64,000 bases of DNA from Chitinophagaceae bacterium (lineage in GTDB: Bacteria > Bacteroidota > Bacteroidia > Chitinophagales > Chitinophagaceae), in the NCBI GenBank assembly GCA_016720825.1, contig JADKJV010000007.1:1-64000 (forward strand), in the 5' to 3' direction. Positions within the stretch are counted from its first letter, which is position 1. Each line of letters opens with the position of its first letter. This document shows positions 49,752-57,890 of the stretch, piece after piece. The notes below the pieces were generated by a model, which was given only the letters and a program-made list of their open reading frames with translations, made no database searches and was not told the origin of the DNA. The position numbers and the translations under genes were made by a program.

Positions 49752-51650
49752 TTGAAACAACATAAATCATTGTTTTTCAGGGCATTACTCTGTCTTTTGC
49801 TCACTGCAACCTGCTTCCTGAAACCAGCTTCCCTGCATGCCCAAAATAGCGGGCTCACCGGCCTGTGGACCGGTTCCCTTTCCAGCGACAGCAACTCCGT
49901 TCGCAAAGACCAAAGTTTTGAAATTGCCCTCACTGAATATAAAGGCAAGGTATATGGCTATTCCCGCAGTGAATTTATCGTGAACGATACGCTTTATTAT
50001 ATCCTCAAACGAGTGAAAGGTGACATCACCGGAGATACCTGCGAAGTGAAAGATGATGAAATCATATCCTATAATTTCCGCGGTAAACTTGATAAAGGCG
50101 TAAAAGTAATCAGTACTTTTTACCGCAATAAAGTGGACAGTACCTGGTATCTCGCGGGCAAATGGAAAACCAGCCAGACAAAAAAATTCTACTCTGTTAC
50201 CGGTAAAGTGGATCTGGAAGAGGAAAAAAATCTTCAGGCTTCTAAAATATTCCCTCACCTGGAAGAACTTAAACTCGCTGAAGATGTGGCCTTCTACAAA
50301 GAACAAAAACAAGGGCCGGTAATAGTGAAAATTGCAAAACCGGAAAGATTCAAATCTGAATACACTGATCTGGTCATTAAAAACGAACCCACGCAACCTG
50401 TTATCGTTAGCGCTAAGCCTTCTGTAAGTGAAATTGGAACCGGGAATAAGGAATTGGGAATTACAAACAAACCAGTAGCAGCTGGTACTCCGGATAATAA
50501 CACTAACTCCGAAGTTGTAAAAGCAGAGTCCAAAAATGTAAACCCTGTAACTACAAAAACGGAGATTGCTAAAACGAATCCTGATCAGGCAAGTATCGCC
50601 AATCCTTCTAATCCCATCCAAAACCCAAATACTCCGGTTAACAAAGTTGAACCCGTAGTTGTAAAAGCAGAATCCACAAATACAAAACCGGTAATCGCTA
50701 AAACGAATCCTGATGAGGCAAGTATCACCAATCCTTCAAATCCCGTCCAAAACCCAAATACGCCGGTTAAAAAAGTTGAACCCGTAGTTGTAAAAGCAGA
50801 ATCCACAAATGCAAAACCTGTAGTAACAAAAACGGAGATTGCTAAAACGAACCCCAATCAGGCAAGTATCATCAATCCTTCAAATCCAGTCCAAAACCCA
50901 AATACTCCGGTAAACAAAGTTGAGCCAGTAATTGTAAAAGCAGAATCCACAAATACAAAACCGGTAATCACAAAAACGGAGATTGCTAAAACGAATCCTA
51001 ATCAGGTAAATAACACTAATCCCGCTAATCCAGTCCAAAACCCAAATACTCCGGTTAACAAAGTTGAGCCAGTAATTGTAAAAGCAGAATCCACAAATAC
51101 AAAACCGGTAATCACAAAAACGGAGATTGCCAAAACGGAACCTAACCAAACAAATACCATAAAGCCTTCTAACTCCGTTCAGACAGTAAGTAAACCTGTA
51201 ACGGACAAGCCGGAGACTGCCCTCAAGGAGTCTAATCAGGCAAATCCTGTTTATCCTTCAAATCCTGTCCCGGCCCGCCCCGAAGCAGCCCTTGCTATTG
51301 ATAGAAGAAAGTCCGACGTATCACAAATTGTATATTACCGCGCCGATAGTCTTGAACTCGTGCTCTATGATAACGGTGAAATTGACGGCGATACGGTGAG
51401 TGTGCTTATGAATAATGAATTCATCTTTACCAAACAGGGATTGAAAGCTTCTGCCGCGAAAAAAATGATTTACCTGCCGGCGGGGTCAAATGAAGATTTT
51501 ACCATCACGTTATATGCAGAAAACCTGGGGAAATATCCGCCGAATACGGGATTGCTTGTAATCCATGACGGGGAGGATACCTACAACCTGAGGTTTAGTG
51601 CGGATTATGATAAAAATGCGAGGATATTGTTTAAAAGAAAGAGAGAGTAG
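49752..51650 (+). CDS. Exported tandem-repeat protein
   Basis: About 633 residues from a TTG at 49752, which gives a signal peptide (RALLCLLLTATCFLKPASLHAQ). A more upstream TTG adds 37 residues without character. Residues about 30-190 form a beta-rich domain (GLTGLWTGSLSSDSNSV, YGYSRSEFIVNDTLYYI). A low-complexity region of about five imperfect repeats of about 47 residues follows (KVEPVVVKAESTNTKPV, TKTEIAKTNPNQ, NPSNPVQNPNTPV). A second beta domain closes the protein (QIVYYRADSLELVLYDNGEIDGDTVSVLMN). Extracellular, stalk-like central region inferred. Unknown function. It converges on the sheath gene. Confidence 0.72.
   Translation: MKQHKSLFFRALLCLLLTATCFLKPASLHAQNSGLTGLWTGSLSSDSNSVRKDQSFEIALTEYKGKVYGYSRSEFIVNDTLYYILKRVKGDITGDTCEVKDDEIISYNFRGKLDKGVKVISTFYRNKVDSTWYLAGKWKTSQTKKFYSVTGKVDLEEEKNLQASKIFPHLEELKLAEDVAFYKEQKQGPVIVKIAKPERFKSEYTDLVIKNEPTQPVIVSAKPSVSEIGTGNKELGITNKPVAAGTPDNNTNSEVVKAESKNVNPVTTKTEIAKTNPDQASIANPSNPIQNPNTPVNKVEPVVVKAESTNTKPVIAKTNPDEASITNPSNPVQNPNTPVKKVEPVVVKAESTNAKPVVTKTEIAKTNPNQASIINPSNPVQNPNTPVNKVEPVIVKAESTNTKPVITKTEIAKTNPNQVNNTNPANPVQNPNTPVNKVEPVIVKAESTNTKPVITKTEIAKTEPNQTNTIKPSNSVQTVSKPVTDKPETALKESNQANPVYPSNPVPARPEAALAIDRRKSDVSQIVYYRADSLELVLYDNGEIDGDTVSVLMNNEFIFTKQGLKASAAKKMIYLPAGSNEDFTITLYAENLGKYPPNTGLLVIHDGEDTYNLRFSADYDKNARILFKRKRE
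50514..51180. repeat. About 141-bp in-frame tandem repeat
   Basis: Roughly five copies, encoding the VVKAEST...NPNTPVNKVEP units. One copy lacks about 5 codons (the TKTEI segment). Near-identity between copies 3, 4 and 5 suggests recent expansion. Confidence 0.85.
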
Positions 51651-51664
51651 AAGTTATCTCAAAT

Positions 51665-51763
51665 AAAAAAAATCCAAAACCCAAAATCCAAATACCAAAC
51701 GGTTAACCTGTGTAAGCCGGGTAAGCCGTTTGGAATTTGGATTTTGGAATTTGGATTTTTTTA
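51665..51763. terminator. AATCCAAA microrepeat palindrome, bidirectional terminator
   Basis: AAAAAAATCCAAAACCC... on the left pairs with ...GGATTTTGGAATTTGGA-TTTTTTT on the right (about 37-bp arms, 25-nt loop). It lies between the convergent tandem-repeat and sheath genes. Confidence 0.75.
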
Positions 51764-51785
51764 CTTTTTAGGGTTGCTTGTAGTA

Positions 51786-53297
51786 TTAGTTATTCTGTGT
51801 TTTTATTGAAAACCGGAGAATCATAAACTCCGCAGGCCGTACAACCGCCATGCCGATTTCAACAATAATCCGCCCTTCCAGGATATCCTGTGCGGTCATC
51901 GTTTGAGGAACACCCACATGTACAAAAAAAGCTTCTGTTGTTTTTGCCCCTGCCAATGCACCGGATCTCCATTTTAGTGTCAGGTAGTTTTCAATCATGC
52001 TTTTGATCTTCGTCCAGCTGTTGGCATCATTCGGTTCAAAAACAAAAGGCAATGTTCCTTTTCTCACTGATTCTTCCACGAGGTTAAAAAACCTGCGCAC
52101 TGGCACATACCGCCATTCATTATCGTTTCCCATTAAAGTACGGGCACCCCATACCAGGGTACCCCTGCCTGTGAATGCACGTATAACATTGATTGACTTC
52201 CCGGCATTGGCATCCACATTCAGGGTTTCCTGGTCCCTGTCAGTAATGGCTACTGCCAGACTGCGCACATTATTCACACTTACATTCGCCGGAGCTTTCC
52301 ACACACCACGATCGCGGTCAACCGAAGAATAAACGCCACACACGGCTCCGGAAGGTGGAAGCATACGGGGAAGCGATTTTAATGCATCAGATATATTTTT
52401 CATAACCGGAAATGCCTGACCGAGTTCCTTTTCATGCTGCCTGTAAGCCGGGTCAGCAGGTGACATATTCTCCAGTGCTGCAATTTTTGCAAGGATCGCA
52501 GGGTCTGTTGTCAGTTGTGATAAAGTAATCCGGTTTGCACCCAGCCATAATACATTCTTCCATTGGGGATATGAAACAGCGGAAGACATTACCCCTGCAT
52601 TCAAAAATGGCGTGTAGGCTGCTCCGTATTTCAACTGGCTGTTTCCTATATTATTCCTGAACTCAGCTACCACCTGGTCATGTGATGTTTTATCGGTTGC
52701 ATATTTAATGTCGAACACACAGAAGCGGTCCATCAGCCTGCCCGCCTGTTGCAGGGCTTTCTGCTGAACGGTGTACAAGCCATTGCCCGGCAGGTTCACT
52801 GCATCCGGGAATGCCAGTAATGTGGGCTCATCTTCTTTTTCAGCCACATCAACACCCTGAAGGAAGTCGGCCTGCTGCAGTGCTGAGCCATACCCGCCAA
52901 TAGAAATAATATATGCATGCCCCCCGCCATTATTATAGAATTGCTGTATGGAATAGTATAAAATATATGGCGATGATGCAGGCTCAGCAGAAATCACTTT
53001 GTTATTGATATCCAGTTGTACTTTGGAAAAAGCTGCCGCGAAATCTTTTCCATAAAACTGCTCAAAATCCAGCAATGATTTTATCCTGTGCGCCACAAAA
53101 TGCAAATCACCGGCCGCGCGCAGATCAGCTTTTTCAGTGTAGCCAATAAAAACAGGTATCGCTGTTTCTACATCTGCGATCGATGGCGGGAATTTATTTA
53201 TTTCTTCAATATACACGCCTGGTTTTTGTATTTGAGCGTTTAATGAAAACGGGATAAAGGCTATTATAGCCAATAAAAAACGAAAAGACGGTTTCAT
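51786..53297 (-). CDS. Phage-tail/eCIS sheath homologue with Sec signal peptide
   Basis: 503 residues. Residues 1-21 are a textbook Sec signal (MKPSFRFLLAIIAFIPFSLNA, cut before Q22). The sheath proper starts at once: KPGVYIEEINKFPPSIADVETAIPVFIGYTEKA, the canonical N-terminus of contractile tail sheaths. The C-terminal domain is equally typical: FVFEPNDANSWTKIKS, LTLKWRSGALAGA, AFFVHVGVPQTMTAQD, EGRIIVEIGMAVVRPAEF. Sheaths of phages and extracellular contractile injection systems polymerise around a tube in the cytoplasm and carry no export signal. No tube, baseplate, spike, AAA+ ATPase or cap gene is present in the window, so this is a solitary, apparently exported sheath. Sheath homology is firm; the role is unknown. 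Confidence 0.88.
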   Translation of the reverse strand: MKPSFRFLLAIIAFIPFSLNAQIQKPGVYIEEINKFPPSIADVETAIPVFIGYTEKADLRAAGDLHFVAHRIKSLLDFEQFYGKDFAAAFSKVQLDINNKVISAEPASSPYILYYSIQQFYNNGGGHAYIISIGGYGSALQQADFLQGVDVAEKEDEPTLLAFPDAVNLPGNGLYTVQQKALQQAGRLMDRFCVFDIKYATDKTSHDQVVAEFRNNIGNSQLKYGAAYTPFLNAGVMSSAVSYPQWKNVLWLGANRITLSQLTTDPAILAKIAALENMSPADPAYRQHEKELGQAFPVMKNISDALKSLPRMLPPSGAVCGVYSSVDRDRGVWKAPANVSVNNVRSLAVAITDRDQETLNVDANAGKSINVIRAFTGRGTLVWGARTLMGNDNEWRYVPVRRFFNLVEESVRKGTLPFVFEPNDANSWTKIKSMIENYLTLKWRSGALAGAKTTEAFFVHVGVPQTMTAQDILEGRIIVEIGMAVVRPAEFMILRFSIKTQNN

Positions 53298-53311
53298 GAC
53301 TATTGTGGTTT

Positions 53312-53526
53312 CTTAACCACAAAGATCACAAGGTTTAAACAAAGGACACAAAGGTTTTACCAGTATGCCCATTTTCAATCCTTTCAACCTTTTCAATCTT
53401 TAGGACAAAGCAGCTTCAGCTGCGCCTTTGTGTCCCATTTGGGTGTTTGGATAAAAGAATGGCACTTATCTGTGAACCATTACAATACATCACGAAAAAA
53501 TACCTTTGTGTCCTTTGTGGTAAAAT
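53312..53526. repeat. Long heptamer palindrome, CACAAAG variant
   Basis: Arms CTTAACCACAAAGATCAC... and ...GTGTCCTTTGTGGTAAAA. The loop holds CTTTAGGACAAAGCAGC..., CTTTGTGTCCCATTTGGG and CATCACGAAAAA, matching the element at 732-950. It sits in the divergent region between the sheath and selD genes, 15 bp from the sheath start codon, so it may overlap the sheath promoter. Confidence 0.75.
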
Positions 53527-53571
53527 TCAAAACTCAATATTTTATTCCCCTTTTTCCCCCAGATTTGCACT

Positions 53572-54606
53572 ATGGAACCTATCCGCCTCACCCAGTACTC
53601 CCACGGCGCCGGCTGTGGCTGCAAAATCGCACCCAAAGTACTCGACGAAATACTGCAAAGCCAGATGGCTATGCCCGATAACAAAAACCTGCTGGTGGGT
53701 AACCATAGCCGCGATGACGCCGCTGTGTACGACCTGGGTAACGGCACGGCGCTTATTTCCACTACCGATTTCTTCATGCCTATCGTGGATGATCCATTTG
53801 ATTTTGGCCGTATTGCTGCTGCAAATTCTATCAGCGATGTATATGCCATGGGTGGTAAACCCCTTCTGGCTATTGCGATCCTGGGCTGGCCGGTTAATAA
53901 ATTGCCTGCTGAAATAGCTTCGAAAGTAATTGAAGGCGGACGCTCCATCTGTGCGGAAGCCGGCATCCCGCTGGCGGGCGGACACAGTATTGATTCGCCA
54001 GAGCCGATATTCGGTCTTGCTGTAACCGGGATACTCCCTGTCGAAAATCTCAAACAAAATAATACCGCACAGGAAGGCGATTATCTTTTCCTCACCAAAC
54101 CACTTGGCGTTGGTATCCTGTCTACTGCCCAAAAACGCGGACTGATCCAGCCTGAACACATTGCAGTCATGACCAAACAAATGACCACCCTCAACAAAGC
54201 AGGGGAAGCATTGGGAAAAATCAAAGGCGTTACTGCCATGACTGATGTTACAGGCTTTGGATTCCTCGGACATCTCATTGAAATGGCAGGTGGCAGCGGA
54301 CTCAGTGCAGACATCTGGTATGAAAAATTACCCGTGGCCGCCGGCGTACGTGATTATATAGCCCAGCGCATCTTCCCCGACAGCACCACCCGGAACTGGA
54401 ACAGCATCAGCGACCAGGTAAAATTTGAAAAGGCGTGAATGTCATGGAGGCCTTTACCTTATTACCCGATCCGCAAACAAACGGCGGACTGCTGATCAGC
54501 GTTAAAAGAAGAAGCTGTGGAAGAAGTAAAAAAACTGATACCGGATTTTGCAGAACCAATAGGGAGAATGGTGGCGAAGGGGGAGAAGACGGTTATAGTT
54601 AGATAA
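53572..54606 (+). CDS. selD: Selenide, water dikinase (two frameshifts)
   Basis: About 345 residues after bridging two indels. It makes selenophosphate from selenide and ATP. YSHGAGCGCKIAPKVL has the active-site Cys (C15, not selenocysteine) and Lys (K18). Further motifs: DDAAVYDLGNGTALISTTDFF, GHSIDSPEPIFGLAVTG, MTDVTGFGFLGHL. The frame is lost at GG 54432-54433 (one G short; restoring it gives KGVNVMEAFTLLPDPQTNGGLL) and regained at A4 54504-54507 (one A extra; removal gives VKEEAVEEVKKLIPDF). The net frame is restored and the stop at 54604-54606 is in the original frame. Confidence 0.9.
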
Positions 54607-54634
54607 GAGATATTAGATATCAGATATTAGATTG
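54601..54634. repeat. AGATATTAG dispersed repeat, copy 3
   Basis: AGATAAGAGATATTAGATATCAGATATTAG; the selD stop codon lies inside it. Confidence 0.65.
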
Positions 54635-54711
54635 AGAAAAGAAGTAACGAATTGAATAGTTTGCTATTTATTGTTTATGAGTTCTCATCTCTTTGACACA
54701 TGTATTTCTAT

Positions 54712-54755
54712 GCCTTGCCCGCCGAAGCGAAGCGAAGGCGGGTGGTAAAGACTCT
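54712..54755. repeat. Partial heptamer element with GC hairpin
   Basis: GCCCGCCGAAGCGAAGCG-AAGGCGGG-TGGTAAAGACT: the GC module and right end of an element, with no left arm recognised. It lies 13 bp upstream of the hydrolase start. Confidence 0.6.
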
Positions 54756-54767
54756 AAACCCAATCAT

Positions 54768-55559
54768 ATGCCCACCATCGAGATTAACGGCTGCAATTAC
54801 TACTACGAATCCCACGGTAACCCCGCCAATGAAACCATGTTATTCAGTCACGGTTTACTATGGAGCGGGAAGATGTTCCGCAAACAAGTAGATTTTTTCA
54901 AAGACCGTTACCACATCATCACATACGACCAGCGCGGACAGGGGCAAAGTTCAGTTCCTGAAACAGGTTACGAGCTGGACCAACTTTACCTGGATGCCGT
55001 TGGGCTGATTGAAAAGCTTAATCTTCAAAAAGTACATTTCATTGGCTTATCCATGGGAGGATTTATCGGCATGCGGGTGGCAGCCCGCCGTCCGGACCTG
55101 TTGCATTCACTGATCTTGATGGAAACGTCTGCAGAACTGGAACCGAGTACTGCTAAATATTCCCTGCTTAACACAATCGTAAAACTGTTTGGGGTAAAAG
55201 CGATAGTAAATCCTGTAATGAAAATCATGTTCGGTGATAAATTCCTGAACGATCCTGCCAGAAAAGAAGAAAAAGCATTCTGGATCGGCGAGCTGCTGAA
55301 AAACAAAAAGACGATCACGCGTGCTGTCCGGGGAATCATCCGCCGCAAAGGCATGGAAGAAGAAATTACAAAAATCACCTGCCCTGTATTGGTAATGGTA
55401 GGCACACAGGATAAAGCAACCGTACCCGCGAAAGCAGAGTTTATCCATAAACAAATTCCCCAATCAAAACTGGCCTATGTGGAAGGCGCGGGGCATAGTT
55501 CGTCTATTGAAGAGCCAGATCTGGTGAATGATATCATAAAGGGGTTTTTAAAGTCTTAA
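54768..55559 (+). CDS. Alpha/beta fold hydrolase
   Basis: 263 residues from MPTIEINGCNYYYESHG; an in-frame extension upstream is translation of a repeat. Motifs: LFSHGLLWSG (oxyanion HG), TYDQRGQGQS, FIGLSMGGFIGMRVAAR (nucleophile Ser), VGTQDKATVPA (Asp), VEGAGHSSSIEEP (His). Complete catalytic triad; resembles 3-oxoadipate enol-lactonase-type hydrolases, but the substrate is unassigned. Its last codons (AAG TCT TAA) form the tip of the following palindrome. Confidence 0.88.
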   Translation: MPTIEINGCNYYYESHGNPANETMLFSHGLLWSGKMFRKQVDFFKDRYHIITYDQRGQGQSSVPETGYELDQLYLDAVGLIEKLNLQKVHFIGLSMGGFIGMRVAARRPDLLHSLILMETSAELEPSTAKYSLLNTIVKLFGVKAIVNPVMKIMFGDKFLNDPARKEEKAFWIGELLKNKKTITRAVRGIIRRKGMEEEITKITCPVLVMVGTQDKATVPAKAEFIHKQIPQSKLAYVEGAGHSSSIEEPDLVNDIIKGFLKS

Positions 55560-55700
55560 CCACATAGGAACATAGGCACATAGGTACACATAGGAATACA
55601 GCGCGAATTTCCTATAGAAGCAATTTTTCGAACTAAATAGATCTGCGTAATGTATTTCTATGTGTTTCTATGTGCCTATGTTCCTATGTGGTAAAGACTT
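55551..55700. repeat. Heptamer palindrome, ACATAGG variant
   Basis: Left AAGTCTTAACCACATAGGAAC... and right ...GTTCCTATGTGG-TAAAGACTT are inverted copies matching at about 48 of 52 positions. Most heptamers are of the ACATAGG kind. The left tip includes the stop codon of the hydrolase; the right tip ends 35 bp before the next start. Confidence 0.85.
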
Positions 55701-55735
55701 TCAAAAAAGTCCTACCTTGTACCTGATAACCCCTC

Positions 55736-56179
55736 ATGTCAGAACGCCCAACCAAGCTTGTACTAAACACAGATGATCTCACCGAAGAGTTCTTCGATGA
55801 CAGTCGCCTGCTGGGTATCATGGCGCCGGTGCGGGGTTTTCAGTTTTGCTGGCATCTGAATGCAGTAACAGGACATGATTTCCGGCATAACAATGAAATA
55901 CAGCTGACCAAAAAAGGCCGCCATTATTTCTTCGGTATCTATGAGTTCACTGAACCCACCGGTTCCCTCTCCCATTATGTTTATCATAACCAGTTCGACG
56001 GGGAATTCCTCCTGCCTGAATTCAGGCACCTGGATTTTTTGTGGCTGATGAAAGGAGATGAAGTGAATGACGAATCTTTACAGGGACTGATAAAAAATAT
56101 CAGGGCTATACCGGGTGTGCAGCTGGTGACTGAGCTGACGCATGAAAAAATTAAAAATAAGGAACACCTTATTTTTTAA
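55736..56179 (+). CDS. IPExxxVDY family protein
   Basis: 147 residues. The family signature appears as LPEFRHLDFLWLM near residue 93-105, i.e. LPExxxLDF, a conservative version of IPExxxVDY. Preceding text fits: VRGFQFCWHLN, FRHNNEIQLTKKGRHYFFGIYEF. The family is confined mainly to Bacteroidota and has no known function; it is a small soluble protein without a signal peptide. Confidence 0.82.
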   Translation: MSERPTKLVLNTDDLTEEFFDDSRLLGIMAPVRGFQFCWHLNAVTGHDFRHNNEIQLTKKGRHYFFGIYEFTEPTGSLSHYVYHNQFDGEFLLPEFRHLDFLWLMKGDEVNDESLQGLIKNIRAIPGVQLVTELTHEKIKNKEHLIF

Positions 56180-56198
56180 GCCCCGGATTTATCAATAC

Positions 56199-56436
56199 AA
56201 AACCACAAAGTTTCACTAAGAATTGTTTGCCCTTAATCTGAAGTTCCCGGCTGATTTGAAAACTTTTTATCTCGAAAACCCTAAAAGGGCACTATGGGCC
56301 ACCTGCGGCGGCCGAACCCTAAAAAATATTCTATCTTAAAGGATTGTACAAATAATAGTACGCTCTTTTGTGTCCTTTGCCTGCCCGACGAAGCGAAGCG
56401 CAGGCGGGTTATTCTTTGTGCACTTTGTGGTTAGAT
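56199..56436. repeat. Long heptamer palindrome with GC modules
   Basis: Arms ATACAAAACCACAAAGTTTCAC... and ...CTTTGTGCACTTTGTGGTTA. Two inner hairpins: CACTATGGGCCACC...GGCCGAACCC (56290-56320) and GCCCGACGAAGCGAAGC...GGCGGG (56383-56407). Confidence 0.7.
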
Positions 56437-56459
56437 CTTTTCATCTAAAAAACTAAGTT

Positions 56460-56687
56460 ATGTGGACAGAAACAAACAACCAGCTTTACAAGAAATTCCA
56501 GTTTAAAGATTTCAGTGAAGCATTCGCCTTTATGACCCGTGTAGCATTAGCCGCTGAAAAAATGGACCACCATCCCAAGTGGACCAATGTTTGGAATACC
56601 GTGGAAATCTGGCTGAATACCCATGATGCCGGGGACGTAGTAACTGAAAAAGACAGGATACTGTCTGAAAAAATTGACAAACTTTAA
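56460..56687 (+). CDS. 4a-hydroxytetrahydrobiopterin dehydratase
   Basis: 75 residues (pterin-4a-carbinolamine dehydratase, PCD/PhhB type). Motif EKMDHHPKWTNVWNTVEIWL gives the E-x(3)-HHP active-site pattern, followed by NTHDAGDVVTEKD. It dehydrates 4a-hydroxytetrahydropterin during pterin recycling; a phenylalanine hydroxylase gene is not in the window. Slightly short at the N-terminus compared with typical 95-115-residue members. Confidence 0.92.
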   Translation: MWTETNNQLYKKFQFKDFSEAFAFMTRVALAAEKMDHHPKWTNVWNTVEIWLNTHDAGDVVTEKDRILSEKIDKL

Positions 56688-56730
56688 AGTTTAAATACTG
56701 AGTTTTGTTTTTCTGTATTTACTGCAATAA

Positions 56731-56880
56731 ATACAAAACCACAAAGTTCACTATAAATACATATTCTGATAGAACAGTATCCGGGATTCGAAATTTTCTG
56801 ATCTTTGCAAAAACTAAAAAGATCACTATGGCCCGCCTGCGGCGGCCGTACCCTAAAGATTAGTACTGATCTATCATATA
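56731..56880. repeat. Partial heptamer element with GC hairpin
   Basis: Left arm ATACAAAACCACAAAGTTCAC matches the element at 56199, followed by AAAAAGATCACTATGGCCCGCC...GGCCGTACCCTAAAG. The right arm is missing. It directly precedes the CtlX start codon. Confidence 0.6.
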
Positions 56881-56883
56881 CCA

Positions 56884-57843
56884 GTGCCTGCCGCCAACAC
56901 CATACTAATGATTCGCCCCGCAGCTTTCGGCTTCAACCCCGAAACGGCGGAGAATAATTTTTTTCAGCAAGCCAGCACACTTCCACCCGCTGAACTCCAA
57001 CAAAAAGCCCTTGCGGAATTTGATGCCATGGTTGCTTTGCTGCAAGCCAACGATGTGGAAGTGATCATTGTTGAAGACACACCCGAGCCTCCCAAGCCTG
57101 GCGCCGTATTTCCCAATAACTGGTTCAGCACAGCTCCCAATGGTATTGTTTCTGTTTTTCCCATGTATGCACCCAGCCGCAGGACTGAGAAAAGAGATGA
57201 TATTTTGAAAATGCTGGCCAGCCATTTTACTGTTACCGACGTACAGGACTGGACAGAGTTTGAAGCAGACGGCCGGTTCCTGGAAGGAACTGGCAGCATG
57301 GTCATTGACCACGACCATAAAATGATTTACGCCGCATTATCTGAGCGGACTAATCCTGTTGTACTTGAAAAATTTGCCTCTGCCATGGGCTACCAGGCCA
57401 TCGTATTCTGGGCCACTGACGGGCAGGGCCGGACCATCTACCATACCAATGTAATGCTGAGTATTGGTGAAGAATTTGCTGTGCTCTGCGAAGAATCCAT
57501 TGCTGAAGAATGGGAACTGATAGCAGTCAGGCAATTACTTGAATCAACCCACCACCGCATTATACCCATCAGCTTCGACCAGCTTCGTGCATTCGCCGGA
57601 AACCTGCTGCAAATCCGGAATAAAAAAGGAGAGAAATTAATTGTACTGAGCCAAAGCGCGTTTTCATCACTGAAAGAAGATCAGCGAAAAGAACTTTCAG
57701 CATTCGGGAAGTTATTACCGGTTGATGTGAGTATTATAGAAAAAACAGAGGGGGGAAGTGTGCGGTGTATGATGGCTGAAGTGTTTCTAGTTAAAAGAGT
57801 CTTAAACACCCACCTACGCTCCGCTTCGGCGGGCGAGGCATAG
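56884..57843 (+). CDS. ctlX: Citrulline utilization hydrolase-like guanidine-group enzyme (CtlX)
   Basis: 319 residues from GTG 56884. Arginine-deiminase-like fold: TILMIRPAAFGFNPETAENN, PNNWFSTAPNG, EADGRFLEGTGSMVIDHDHKMIYAALSERT, IYHTNVMLSIG (catalytic His), GGSVRCMMAEVFL (nucleophile Cys). CtlX acts on citrulline/arginine-type substrates in Bacteroidota; the exact reaction here is by family. The final about 11 residues (THLRSASAGEA) are translated from a GC-hairpin repeat, and the stop codon lies inside it. Confidence 0.87.
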   Translation: MPAANTILMIRPAAFGFNPETAENNFFQQASTLPPAELQQKALAEFDAMVALLQANDVEVIIVEDTPEPPKPGAVFPNNWFSTAPNGIVSVFPMYAPSRRTEKRDDILKMLASHFTVTDVQDWTEFEADGRFLEGTGSMVIDHDHKMIYAALSERTNPVVLEKFASAMGYQAIVFWATDGQGRTIYHTNVMLSIGEEFAVLCEESIAEEWELIAVRQLLESTHHRIIPISFDQLRAFAGNLLQIRNKKGEKLIVLSQSAFSSLKEDQRKELSAFGKLLPVDVSIIEKTEGGSVRCMMAEVFLVKRVLNTHLRSASAGEA

Positions 57844-57850
57844 GCGGGTG
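57805..57850. repeat. GC hairpin module overlapping the CtlX 3' end
   Basis: CACCCACCTACGCTCCGC...TTCGGCGGGCGAGGCATAGGCGGGTG: a CCGCC/GGCGG hairpin of the type found inside heptamer palindromes, here without the heptamer arms. Confidence 0.6.
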
Positions 57851-57859
57851 ATGAAAACT

Positions 57860-57890
57860 CTAATCTAATATCTGATATCTATTATCTGTT
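57860..57890. repeat. AGATATTAG dispersed repeat, copy 4 (inverted)
   Basis: CTAATCTAATATCTGATATCTATTATCTG, immediately before the stop of the minus-strand M28 peptidase gene at 57890. Confidence 0.65.

Noticed and set aside
54420..54440. In-frame TGA in selD as a selenocysteine codon
   Set aside because: Reading through the TGA gives a non-homologous frame; adding one G restores the SelD sequence, and the active-site residue is Cys15 far upstream.
51786..54606. An injection-system or prophage island around the sheath gene
   Set aside because: Neighbouring genes are selD, hydrolase, selU and rho. No tube, baseplate, spike, ATPase, integrase or lysis gene is found.
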